DNA of 64,000 nt. It comes from DASYTH01 sp035762905. GTDB lineage: Bacteria > Actinomycetota > Actinomycetes > Mycobacteriales > Pseudonocardiaceae. The translations under genes were made by a program, and so were the position numbers. Of this stretch, positions 56,440 through 64,000 are shown in pieces. The stretch covers positions 1 to 64,000 of the forward strand of contig NZ_DASUCC010000156.1 of NCBI RefSeq assembly GCF_035762905.1. The letters are read 5' to 3'. Positions within the stretch are counted from its first letter, which is position 1; each line of letters starts with the position of its first letter. The notes under the pieces were generated by a model. It searched no databases. It worked only from the letters and a program-made list of their open reading frames with translations, and was not told the origin of the DNA.

Positions 56440-58131
56440 TTAGTTCACGCAGGTGAGACTGCCTGCCACGATCGGGGACGGTAGGACGGGCTCGGTAGTG
56501 GTAGGTGTACTCGGTGTGGTCGGCTGGCGCAGCACCTTGCCCTGGGCCGAGCCGGACGGGTAGTCGCTGCCGAGCAGCACCCGGACCCGGCCGGCCGGCA
56601 GGCTCAGGTCCATCTCCAGCCCGAACTGCCGGCCGAGCGCACTGGCCACCAGCTGCGCGCTGTACTGCTCGCCGGACGCGTACCTGATCACGGTGACCGC
56701 CTGCGCCGGCGACTCGGCGATCTCGCCGCGCCGGAAGCCCTGACCCACCAGCCGGTCCGCAACGGTGGCGGCCAGGCCGGCGGTCCCGGAGCCGTTGCGC
56801 ACGTCGACGGTGATCGACGACGGCTGTTGGAGCGGCGGCGGGTCGAACTCGGAGGGGCCGGCCCGGGGCGGCACCTGGGTGGGGGTGGTGCGGGACGGGC
56901 GCGTCGTGGTGGTGGTGGATCCGGACGGTGGGGTGAAGTCCGGCCTCGCCGACGGCTCGGCCCCCGCCCCGGCCGCCCCGACCAGCCCGGCCACGAACTG
57001 GTGCACCTCGGCCGGATCGACCCGGATCACGTCCGCGCCGCCGATCTTGGCGGCGCCCTGGGTGGGGATCGTGTAGAAGTCGATGTTGCCGCTGGTCAAA
57101 CCCTGCATCTGGGCGGCGAAGGTGAACAGCTCCCAGCCGTTGCTGAGCACCACCGACCGCTGCACGGCGCCGACCAGCTCGCGGATCTTGGCCGGGCTGG
57201 TCAGCATGTCGGCGGAGAGCACCTTGTCGGCCAGCGCGCCGAGGAACACCTGCTGGCGCACGATCCGGTCCAGGTCGCCGTTGGGCAGCTCGTACCGCTG
57301 GCGCACGAACGCGAGCGCGGCCGCCCCCTCCACGGTCTGCCGCCCGGCCGGGAAGTTCGCCCCGGACCGCCGCTCGTCCACCGCCTCGTTCAGGCACACC
57401 TCGACGCCGCCGATGGCCTTGGTGATCTCGTAGAAGCTGGCCAGGTTGACCTCGGCGTACCGGTCGATGGTGACCGCCTTGCCGATCAGCGTCTCGATCG
57501 TCTCGATCAGGTTGCGCCGGCCGACCGTGGCCGCCTGCGTCTCGAGCGCTTTGCGGTCCGAGATGGTCCTGGCCAGGTCGCGCCGGGCGTCGTTGTAGGC
57601 GTAGGCGAACGCCGAGTTCAGCTTGTGCCTGCCGAACCCGCCGGCCAGCTGGACCCACGAGTCGCGCGGGAACGAGATGGCCACCGCCCGGGTCCCGTCC
57701 ACCGGGATGTGCACCAGGATCATCGTGTCGGTGTTGCGCTCGCCCTCGTTCACACCGGCGTGCAGCATGTCCATCACTTCGCGGGGCAACGGGTTGCCGT
57801 TGGCGTCGGTGCGGCTGTCCATGCCGACCAGCAGCATGTCGACGGCCCCGTCGAGCGGGATTCGGGTGTCGGCCACCTCGTGGTCGATCACGTCGGTGGT
57901 GACGGTCGTCCCCGAGAGGTCACCGACCGTCCACCAGGCGTAACCGGTCGTGGCGAGCACGGCGGCCGACACCACGGCGGACATCGCCCGGCCGGTGCCG
58001 AGGCCGACGGAACGCAGCAGGTTGCCGCGGGGCGGCGGCGACGCTAACGGGGGCTCCGGATCGGGCGTGACCTCGGGCTCGGCGGGCGGCGTTTCGCCAG
58101 ACCCGTCCGTGTCGTCCGAACGCTCGTCCAC
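56440..58131 (-). CDS. LCP family protein with C-terminal LytR_C domain
   Basis: A 563-residue paralogue of the downstream gene: cytoplasmic acidic/Pro-rich head, one transmembrane helix (about 48-68), LCP domain with DMLLVGMDSRTD, NTDTMILVHIP, ISFPRDSWV and AAALAFVRQRYELP, a Thr/Pro-rich linker (about 400-440) and a LytR_C domain (about 445-535, SITVDVRNGSGTAGLAATVA, ending VRVLLGSDYP). GTG 58131 has GGGGAGAG 5 bp upstream. It probably ligates a cell-wall glycan to peptidoglycan and shares an operon with the second LCP gene 43 bp downstream. Confidence 0.92.
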   Translation of the reverse strand: MDERSDDTDGSGETPPAEPEVTPDPEPPLASPPPRGNLLRSVGLGTGRAMSAVVSAAVLATTGYAWWTVGDLSGTTVTTDVIDHEVADTRIPLDGAVDMLLVGMDSRTDANGNPLPREVMDMLHAGVNEGERNTDTMILVHIPVDGTRAVAISFPRDSWVQLAGGFGRHKLNSAFAYAYNDARRDLARTISDRKALETQAATVGRRNLIETIETLIGKAVTIDRYAEVNLASFYEITKAIGGVEVCLNEAVDERRSGANFPAGRQTVEGAAALAFVRQRYELPNGDLDRIVRQQVFLGALADKVLSADMLTSPAKIRELVGAVQRSVVLSNGWELFTFAAQMQGLTSGNIDFYTIPTQGAAKIGGADVIRVDPAEVHQFVAGLVGAAGAGAEPSARPDFTPPSGSTTTTTRPSRTTPTQVPPRAGPSEFDPPPLQQPSSITVDVRNGSGTAGLAATVADRLVGQGFRRGEIAESPAQAVTVIRYASGEQYSAQLVASALGRQFGLEMDLSLPAGRVRVLLGSDYPSGSAQGKVLRQPTTPSTPTTTEPVLPSPIVAGSLTCVN

Positions 58132-58256
58132 GCGCTCTCCCCATCCCCGGTCCACCCGGTTGCCAGCCTACTGACCGCCGTGTTAAGGCGCTGCTATTCG
58201 TTTCTACGCAGCCGCGCCCGTCCGGGTTTGGTGCCGGGCGTGAAACACTCACGGCC

Positions 58257-59249
58257 ATGCGAGTGTTGGTCACCGGCGGTGCCGGGTTCATCGGATCGAA
58301 CTACGTGCGGCAGGCCCTGACCGGGGCTTACCCCGCGCTGGCCGATGCCGAGCTGGTCGTGCTGGACAAGCTCACCTACGCCGGGAACCTGGCGAATCTG
58401 GCACCGGTCGCGGACAGCCCGCGGCTGCGGTTCGTCCGCGGCGACGTGTGCGACGCCACCCTGGTGGCCGACCTGATGCGCGGAACCGACCTGGTGGTGC
58501 ACTTCGCCGCCGAATCGCATGTGGACCGGTCGATCCAGGGCGCGGCGGACTTCGTGCTGACCAACGTGGTCGGCACCCAGACGCTGCTGCAGGCCGCGCT
58601 GGACGCCGGGGTGGGCAAGTTCGTGCACGTGTCCACCGATGAGGTCTACGGCTCGATCGAGCACGGCTCGTGGTCGGAGGATCACGTGCTGGAGCCGAAC
58701 TCCCCGTACTCGGCGTCGAAGGCGGCCTCGGACCTGTTGGCCCGCTCGTTCCACCGCACGCACGAGCTGCCGGTGTGCATCACCCGGTGCTCGAACAACT
58801 ATGGGCCGTACCAGTTCCCGGAGAAGGTGATCCCGCTGTTCGTGACCAACCTCATGGACGGCAAGAAGATCCCGCTCTACGGCGACGGGCTCAACGTGCG
58901 GGACTGGCTGCACGTGGACGACCACTGCCAGGGCATCGCGCTGGTCGCCGAGAAGGGCCGGCCGGGGCAGATCTACAACATCGGCGGTGGCGTCGAGCTG
59001 ACCAACCGGGAGCTGACCGACCGGCTGTTGGCCGCGCTGGACGCCGACGAGTCGATGATCCAGCCGGTGATCGACCGCAAGGCGCACGACCGGCGGTACT
59101 CGCTGGACATCACCAAGATCAGCGACGAGCTAGGTTACCGGCCGCTGGTGTCGTTCGAGGAGGGACTGGCCGGCACCGTGCGGTGGTACCAGGACAACCG
59201 GCACTGGTGGGAGCCGCTGAAGGAGTCCGCGGCCGTTCCGGAGGGCTGA
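58257..59249 (+). CDS. rmlB: dTDP-glucose 4,6-dehydratase
   Basis: A 330-residue extended-SDR enzyme. NAD motif VTGGAGFIGSNYVR at the N-terminus, AAESHVDRS, the STDEVYGS loop (catalytic Asp-Glu) and YSASKAASDLLARSFHRTH (YxxxK), then NNYGPYQFPEKVIPLFV, are diagnostic for RmlB/RfbB. It makes dTDP-4-keto-6-deoxyglucose for dTDP-rhamnose, the linker sugar of arabinogalactan. One base separates it from rmlD. Confidence 0.95.
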   Translation: MRVLVTGGAGFIGSNYVRQALTGAYPALADAELVVLDKLTYAGNLANLAPVADSPRLRFVRGDVCDATLVADLMRGTDLVVHFAAESHVDRSIQGAADFVLTNVVGTQTLLQAALDAGVGKFVHVSTDEVYGSIEHGSWSEDHVLEPNSPYSASKAASDLLARSFHRTHELPVCITRCSNNYGPYQFPEKVIPLFVTNLMDGKKIPLYGDGLNVRDWLHVDDHCQGIALVAEKGRPGQIYNIGGGVELTNRELTDRLLAALDADESMIQPVIDRKAHDRRYSLDITKISDELGYRPLVSFEEGLAGTVRWYQDNRHWWEPLKESAAVPEG

Positions 59250-59250
59250 C

Positions 59251-60177
59251 ATGACGACCGGAGGCATCGCCGTCCTGGTACCGGGCGGAACCGGGCAGCT
59301 CGGCCGGGAGTTGGTCGCGCGGGCCCCTGCGGGCGTCCGGATGCACGCCCCTGGCCGCGCCGAGCTGGACCTGACCCAGGCCGGCGCCGTGATCGAGGCG
59401 GTCACCGCGCTCGCCGAGCAGGCCGGTGCGGACGGCCTGGCCCCCATCGTGATCAACGCCGCCGCCTACACCGCCGTGGACGCCGCCGAGACCGACCAGG
59501 CCCGGGCGTTCGCGCTCAACGCCGACGGTCCCCGGGTGCTCGCCGCGGCCTGCTCCTCGCACCGGGTGCCGCTGCTGCACTTATCGACCGACTACGTCTT
59601 CGCGGGCGAGGCCGACCGGCCGTACCGGGTCACCGATCCGGTCGAGCCGCGCTCGATCTACGGCCTGACCAAGTTGGCCGGCGAGGACGCGGTGCTCGGC
59701 TCCGGTGCCAGCGGCTGGGTGGTCCGGACCTCCTGGCTCTACGGCGCGTACGGCCCCAACTTCGTCCGGACCATCATCCGGCTGGCCGACGAACGGGACG
59801 CACTGTCCGTTGTGGACGATCAGCGCGGATCGCCGACCTGGACCGGTGACCTGGCCGACGGTCTGTTCGAGCTGGCCGCCCGGATCACCTCCGGGCAGGC
59901 GCCCGGGGCGCGGTTGCTGCACTGCACGAACGCTGGCGAGACCACCTGGTACGGCTTCGCCCGGGCGGTGTTGGAGGAGTTGGGCACCGACCCGGACCGG
60001 GTACGGCCGTGCAAGACCGGGGACGCACCGCGCCCCGCTCGGCGGCCGGCGTATTCCGTGCTGGCCAACGACTCCTGGACCGAGGCCGGGCTGAGCCCGT
60101 TGCGGGACTGGCGGTCGGCGCTGACCGAGGCGTTTCCGTCAGTCGAACACCAGCAGCGAGCGGGCACCCACTCCTGA
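59251..60177 (+). CDS. rmlD: dTDP-4-dehydrorhamnose reductase
   Basis: A 308-residue SDR enzyme completing dTDP-L-rhamnose. The NADPH motif is VLVPGGTGQLGRELV, followed by VINAAAYTAVDAAETDQARAFALNADGP, LSTDYVFAGE, YGLTKLAGED (YxxxK) and RTSWLYG, all typical of RmlD. ATG follows the rmlB TGA directly. Its 3' end overlaps the convergent alcohol-dehydrogenase gene by 39 bp. The usual rmlA and rmlC partners are not in the window. Confidence 0.94.
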   Translation: MTTGGIAVLVPGGTGQLGRELVARAPAGVRMHAPGRAELDLTQAGAVIEAVTALAEQAGADGLAPIVINAAAYTAVDAAETDQARAFALNADGPRVLAAACSSHRVPLLHLSTDYVFAGEADRPYRVTDPVEPRSIYGLTKLAGEDAVLGSGASGWVVRTSWLYGAYGPNFVRTIIRLADERDALSVVDDQRGSPTWTGDLADGLFELAARITSGQAPGARLLHCTNAGETTWYGFARAVLEELGTDPDRVRPCKTGDAPRPARRPAYSVLANDSWTEAGLSPLRDWRSALTEAFPSVEHQQRAGTHS

Positions 60178-61221
60178 CTCCATCCGGCGGAACGCCGCGC
60201 CCACCTCGGACAGCCCGATTCGGTGTGACACCAGGGGTTCCAGGTCCAGGTGGCCGAGGCCGATCTGCTCGGCCAGCCACGGAACGTCCCGGTCGGCGTC
60301 CCCCGAGCCGTACACCGACACCGAGATCGTGCGGGCGAAGTGGTACAGCTCCAGCGCGCTGATGCTGACCGCGTCGTCGATGCGGCCGACGCCGACCACG
60401 GTGACGTTGCCGCCGCGGCGCACCGCCGACCAGGCGGCGCGGATCGTGACCGCGCGGCCGACGCACTCGAAGGCGTGGTCGGCGCCGCGGCCGCCGGTCA
60501 GTGCCCGGATCGCCTTGTGCTGGGTGTCCGAAGCCGGCACGAAGTGCGTGGCGCCTGCGGCGATCGCGATCTTCTCCTTCTCCGGCGAGACATCGACGGC
60601 GATGATCGGTCCGGCGCCGGTGAGCCGGGCGCCGGCGATCGCGGACAGGCCGACGCCGCCGAGGCCGATCACGACGACCGACTCGCCGGGCCGCACCCGG
60701 GCGGTGTTGCGCACCGCGCCGACGCCGGTGAGCACCGCACAACCCAGCAGCGCGGCCAGGTCCAGCGGAACGCCGTCGGCAAGCGGGACCATGGCCGCCT
60801 CGGACAGCACGACCTCCTCGGCGAAGGCACCGACGCCGAGCGCGAGGTGGGTGCCGGTGCCGTCCGACAGGGTGCCGCCGGGCAGGCTGGCGATGCCCTC
60901 GACCGCCTTGCACAGGTAGGGCTGGCCGGCCAGGCAGAACCAGCAGCGCCGGCACGGCGGCGCCCAGTTGATCACGACCCGGTCGCCGGGAGCGACCCGG
61001 GTGACGTCCGGGCCCACCTCGGCCACCACGCCGGACGCCTCGTGCCCGAGCACCAGCGGGAAGGACGGCCGCAGCGTGCCGTTGACCATGGACAGGTCGG
61101 AGTGGCAGATGCCGGCGGCGGCCACCCGGACCCGGACCTGGCCGGCGCCCGGCCCGGGCAGGCTCAGGTCCCTGATCTCGATCTCCGCGTCAGCGCCGGA
61201 AACCACCGCCGCAGCAACCAC
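60139..61221 (-). CDS. Zinc-dependent alcohol dehydrogenase (NDMA/mycothiol-type)
   Basis: A 360-residue medium-chain dehydrogenase. Catalytic zinc ligands: AAGICHSDLS (Cys) and LGHEASGVV (His). Structural zinc: CRRCWFCLAGQPYLC. Rossmann fold: VVIGLGGVGLSAIAGA. The sequence is of the group called NDMA-dependent alcohol dehydrogenases in actinomycetes; related members include mycothiol-dependent formaldehyde dehydrogenase. GTG 61221 has GGGAGG. It lies 2 bp after the glycosyltransferase gene and probably shares its operon. Confidence 0.9.
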   Translation of the reverse strand: MVAAAVVSGADAEIEIRDLSLPGPGAGQVRVRVAAAGICHSDLSMVNGTLRPSFPLVLGHEASGVVAEVGPDVTRVAPGDRVVINWAPPCRRCWFCLAGQPYLCKAVEGIASLPGGTLSDGTGTHLALGVGAFAEEVVLSEAAMVPLADGVPLDLAALLGCAVLTGVGAVRNTARVRPGESVVVIGLGGVGLSAIAGARLTGAGPIIAVDVSPEKEKIAIAAGATHFVPASDTQHKAIRALTGGRGADHAFECVGRAVTIRAAWSAVRRGGNVTVVGVGRIDDAVSISALELYHFARTISVSVYGSGDADRDVPWLAEQIGLGHLDLEPLVSHRIGLSEVGAAFRRMESGVGARSLLVFD

Positions 61222-61223
61222 AG

Positions 61224-62366
61224 TTACCTCCCGCTGTCGGTCCTACCCCGTCTGGACGATGCGTCGATCGCCCGGCGATACGCGGCGACGGTGAGCTCCG
61301 CGCACCGGTGCCAGGTGAACCCGCCGGCATGCGCCCGTCGGGTGGCGAGGGCGGACAGGGTCAGCGGCTGCTCCAGCGCCGCCGTGATCGCCGCGCCCAT
61401 GGCCTCGCTGTCGCCGAACGGAACCAGGCTGGCGTGCCCGCCGGCCACCTCGCGCAGCGCCGGCAGGTCGGTGCACACCACCGGCACGTCCGAGGCCAGC
61501 GCCTCCAGCACGGGCAGGCCGAAGCCCTCGTCCCGGGACGGCAGCACCAGCGCGGACGCGCCGGCCACGACGCTGCGCAGGTCCACATCGGACAGATAGC
61601 CGACGGCCCGGACCCGGTCCCGGGTACCGCCGGCGTGCCCGGGGCCGACCAGCACCAGCGGCGGCAGGTCGGGGCGTGCCTCGTGCGCCTTGAGCAACCA
61701 GTCCAACGCCTTACGCGGCCCGGCGGCGCCGACGAACAGCAGATACTCCGCGGGCAGTCCGACCCGTTTGGCCAGCGCCTCGCTCGGCGGCCGGGCGGTG
61801 AACCAGGCCGGGTCCACCCCGAGCGGGGTCACCACGATCTTGTCGGCCGGCACGTCCAGCCGCTCCGCCACCGTGTCGGCCACGGCCCGGGTCGGAGTGC
61901 ACACCACCGCCGCCCGACGCACCGAGAGCCGGACCAGTTCGGGCAGCCGCGCGTCGCTCGGCGGCAGATCGTCCGGCGCGTCGAGGAAGGCGAGGTCGTG
62001 GATGGTGACCACGCCGGCCGCCCTGGCCGCCGCGGGCAACACGAAGTTGGTGCCGTGCACCACATCGGTGAACCCGGCGAACAACTCGACCGGCGGGAAC
62101 GGGCCGCGCAGCCAGCAGGCGCGCAGCAACCTGGCCGGCACCGGCATGCCACGCGCCTGCGAGCCGTGCGGCAGCACGGTGCGCAGCCGGCGCCAGCCGC
62201 GCAGCGTGAACGCCACCGCCCGCATGTCCACATCGGACAGTGAGGCCAGCTCCTCGGTGAGCGCCGCGGTGTACCGGCCGACTCCGGTACGCGCGCCGAG
62301 CAGTGGCGTGCCGTCGAGCAGCACGCGCAGTGCGGGGCGGCGGTGGGACCGGCCGGGTCTACTCAT
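61224..62366 (-). CDS. Glycosyltransferase family 4
   Basis: A 380-residue GT-B enzyme. N-domain: RVLLDGTPLLGARTGVGRYTAAL (donor-side glycine-rich loop), C-domain: LPAEYLLFVGAAGPRKALDWLLKAH, then VLVGPGHAGGTRDRV and LPSRDEGFGLPVLEALASDVPVV, the GT4 signature with Glu motif EGFGLPVLEA. No signal peptide. ATG 62366 is chosen because the frame overlaps the upstream glycosyltransferase by 8 bp. Probably transfers a sugar to a cell-wall glycan. Confidence 0.88.
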   Translation of the reverse strand: MSRPGRSHRRPALRVLLDGTPLLGARTGVGRYTAALTEELASLSDVDMRAVAFTLRGWRRLRTVLPHGSQARGMPVPARLLRACWLRGPFPPVELFAGFTDVVHGTNFVLPAAARAAGVVTIHDLAFLDAPDDLPPSDARLPELVRLSVRRAAVVCTPTRAVADTVAERLDVPADKIVVTPLGVDPAWFTARPPSEALAKRVGLPAEYLLFVGAAGPRKALDWLLKAHEARPDLPPLVLVGPGHAGGTRDRVRAVGYLSDVDLRSVVAGASALVLPSRDEGFGLPVLEALASDVPVVCTDLPALREVAGGHASLVPFGDSEAMGAAITAALEQPLTLSALATRRAHAGGFTWHRCAELTVAAYRRAIDASSRRGRTDSGR

Positions 62367-64000
62367 CCGGTTCGCTCCGCCCCAACCGCTCGCGGGCCAT
62401 CCGGCGGATCCGCCCGACCGTGCGCTTGGCCAACTCGGCCGGACCGCCGGACTCCAGATACTCCTTGACCAGCGCGGCATCCCGGCGCAGCACCTCGTTC
62501 GGGCGCAGCGCTCGGTTGCGGACCAGCGGCTCCGCGCCCGGCAGCCGGTCCGCGGCCGGCTTGGGGTTGCGACAGAACGCGGTCAGCGGGGCGAGCACGG
62601 TCTCCCAGGTGAACCGCTCGCGCACCACGGCGATCCGGTCCCGGGCCGCGCGGGCGAACTCCTCGTCGTAGAGCACCGTTTCCAGCGCGGCGGCCAGGGC
62701 CTGCGGGTCCTCCGCCGGAACGACGACGCCAAGCCGTTCGGCCCGGACCAGCTCGGCGAACGAGTCGCCGTCGGTGGTGACGATCGGCAACCCGGTCCAC
62801 AGGTAGTCGAGCACCCGGGTGCGGAACGCGAACGTGGTCTCCACGTGCTCGTAGTGCGTGGTCACCCCGCAGTCCGCGTCGAGCAGCCAGTTCTGCCGGT
62901 CCGCGTAAGGCACCCAGGTCTCGTTGAAGAACACGTGCCGGCCGGTCAGCCCGAGCCGCCCGGCCAGCAACCGGGTCTGCTCGCCGATGTCCATGTCCGG
63001 CACCTCGGGGTTGGGGTGCCGCATGCCGAGGAACATCAGCCGGACGTCGCCGTGCCGCTGGGCCAGCAGGTCGATGGCGTGCAGCAGGGTGAGCGGGTCG
63101 AACCAGCTGTACACCCCGCCGGCCCACAGCACGACCTTGTCCGCGGTCCCGATGCCGTCGATCCCGCCGCGGATCGGCGAGGTGGTGCGGTGCGGGGGCT
63201 TGCCGGGCAACCCGAACGGCGCCACGGTGAGCAGCGAGCGCACGGTCGGGTCGGCGTCGTACACCTGCGGCGTGAGCCGGCCGAGCGCGGCCAGGTGGCC
63301 GAGCCAGAAGTGCCGCTGCCGCTCGGAGGCGCACAGGAAGAAATCGCCGCGCAGCAGTTGGGCGTTGAGCACCTTGGTCACGCCGCGCAGGTCCAGCTCG
63401 CGCTGCTCGTCGGTGGCGCTCTGGGCCAGATCACGGCCCTGCTCCAACAGTTCCAGGTGCATCGGGTCGTACATGTCGCAGACCACGATCTTGGCCGAAC
63501 CGGGTTTCTTCAAGCCGGGCAACAACTCCAGCACGTGGCCCTGCAGGATCACGATCTCGGCCCAGTCGGCGTGCCGGCCGAGGTCGGTGCGCCGGGCCTG
63601 GAGCACGGTGAACGGCGAGTCCGGCGGCGTGCAGGTCGGATTCACCGTGACCAGCCGGACCTCGTGCTCGGCGCTGAGCACGTCGGCCATGTTCCAGGCC
63701 CGGATCGCCGGGCCGGCCATCCGCTCACCGATGGCGTCGCCGGTGACCACCAGGATCCGCCGCCGGGCGCCGAACACCTCGTCGATGCCGAACACCTCGA
63801 CCAGCACGTCGTGCGCGGCCAGGTAGCGCGGCAGCGGGTAGGCTGGCTCCATCGCCTTGCGCATCAACGGGATCAGGTCGGCGTCGGAGCGGACCCGGGC
63901 CGCCTGCTCGGTCGCCCTGGCCGCGGCAAGCGCGGGCAACAGCTCGACGAACTGGTCGATGGCGAGCACGCCGGCCAGCGTGGTGCGCGGGACCGGGACG
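62359..64000 (-). CDS. Glycosyltransferase, GT-B fold (5' end outside window)
   Basis: At least 546 residues; the frame is open to the window edge so the start lies beyond base 64000. N-domain: ILVVTGDAIGERMAGPAIRAWNMADVLS, C-domain: VVLWAGGVYSWFDPLTLLHAIDLLAQRH, then TFAFRTRVLDYLWTGLPIVTTDGD and a GT4-like RERF tail with a basic C-terminus (about 40 residues). It overlaps the next glycosyltransferase by 8 bp. The sequence is of a type found with rhamnose/LPS-like glycan genes in actinomycetes. The acceptor is unknown. Confidence 0.83.
   Translation of the reverse strand, partial: VPVPRTTLAGVLAIDQFVELLPALAAARATEQAARVRSDADLIPLMRKAMEPAYPLPRYLAAHDVLVEVFGIDEVFGARRRILVVTGDAIGERMAGPAIRAWNMADVLSAEHEVRLVTVNPTCTPPDSPFTVLQARRTDLGRHADWAEIVILQGHVLELLPGLKKPGSAKIVVCDMYDPMHLELLEQGRDLAQSATDEQRELDLRGVTKVLNAQLLRGDFFLCASERQRHFWLGHLAALGRLTPQVYDADPTVRSLLTVAPFGLPGKPPHRTTSPIRGGIDGIGTADKVVLWAGGVYSWFDPLTLLHAIDLLAQRHGDVRLMFLGMRHPNPEVPDMDIGEQTRLLAGRLGLTGRHVFFNETWVPYADRQNWLLDADCGVTTHYEHVETTFAFRTRVLDYLWTGLPIVTTDGDSFAELVRAERLGVVVPAEDPQALAAALETVLYDEEFARAARDRIAVVRERFTWETVLAPLTAFCRNPKPAADRLPGAEPLVRNRALRPNEVLRRDAALVKEYLESGGPAELAKRTVGRIRRMARERLGRSEPDE

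Noticed and set aside
58257..64000. A glycosylated natural-product gene cluster
   Set aside because: rmlB and rmlD with LCP ligases and glycosyltransferases in this order fit cell-wall arabinogalactan/rhamnan assembly, and there are no polyketide or peptide synthetase genes.
1..64000. CRISPR arrays
   Set aside because: The repeats seen are coding (96-bp, 33-bp) or degenerate tandem units without unique spacers, and no cas genes are present.

Overview
The window is high-GC actinobacterial DNA. It has strong G/C bias at third codon positions, many GTG starts, several apparently leaderless genes, ESX/WXG100-type small proteins and a split acyl-CoA carboxylase with an epsilon subunit. Gene content and order most resemble the Pseudonocardiales (Amycolatopsis/Pseudonocardia-like). 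Much of the chromosome here follows the order known from the Mycobacterium tuberculosis Rv3264c-Rv3305c neighbourhood: amidohydrolase, gamma-glutamylcyclotransferase-like gene, lpdA, glpD, accA3, maf, accE, accD5, birA, PH-domain protein, gtrA, purK, purE, fadE25-like acyl-CoA dehydrogenase, TIGR03089 gene, LCP gene, rml genes and glycosyltransferases. That synteny comes from memory, not from a search.

Layout: (1) 1-6.1 kb: end of methylmalonyl-CoA mutase, its GTPase chaperone MeaB, an M20 amidohydrolase, an AbiEi/DUF559-type protein and a gamma-glutamylcyclotransferase. (2) 6.2-11.9 kb: the quinone reductase LpdA and a glycerol block (glpK and glpF divergent from glpD). (3) 11.9-15.8 kb: about 1 kb of degenerate 21-bp repeats, a PPE/WXG-like secreted pair, a GNAT enzyme and a DUF1707 protein. 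(4) 15.9-26.3 kb: acyl-CoA carboxylase subunits alpha, epsilon and beta with biotin ligase, Maf, an MFS pump, HMG-CoA lyase and CbiZ. (5) 26.4-29.6 kb: a polymorphic-toxin cassette with a C-terminal TNT (NAD+ glycohydrolase) domain and a small partner that is probably the immunity protein. (6) 29.6-36.1 kb: an inositol-phosphatase-like gene, a two-component system, GtrA, purK-purE and an acyl-CoA dehydrogenase.

(7) 36.05-45.57 kb: a 9.5-kb actinomycete integrative and conjugative element (AICE, pSAM2 type) inserted in the 3' end of the acyl-CoA dehydrogenase gene. It carries int, xis, rep, an FtsK-like tra gene, pra, a GntR/KorSA-like repressor with matching operator sequences at its own promoter and at pra, a NUDIX gene and a low-GC AbiTii-type defence gene. 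It is bounded by 74-bp imperfect direct repeats (67/74 identical); the right copy is a displaced 3' end of the dehydrogenase gene. The element seems to be decaying: rep has an in-frame amber codon and another conserved gene has a frameshift.

(8) 45.6-54.4 kb: an accessory block between the element and the conserved cell-wall genes. It holds a membrane-anchored NTPase with a young Sel1-like repeat array, a rifampicin-monooxygenase (rox) homologue preceded by a rifamycin-associated element (RAE), a DUF1906 lysin plus holin-like pair, a TetR-VOC operon with a perfect palindromic operator, and a NUDIX-XRE pair. (9) 54.4-64 kb: TIGR03089 protein and two LCP ligases in an operon, dTDP-rhamnose genes rmlB and rmlD, an NDMA-type alcohol dehydrogenase and two glycosyltransferases, the last running off the window. 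No rRNA, tRNA, CRISPR array or complete insertion sequence was seen.
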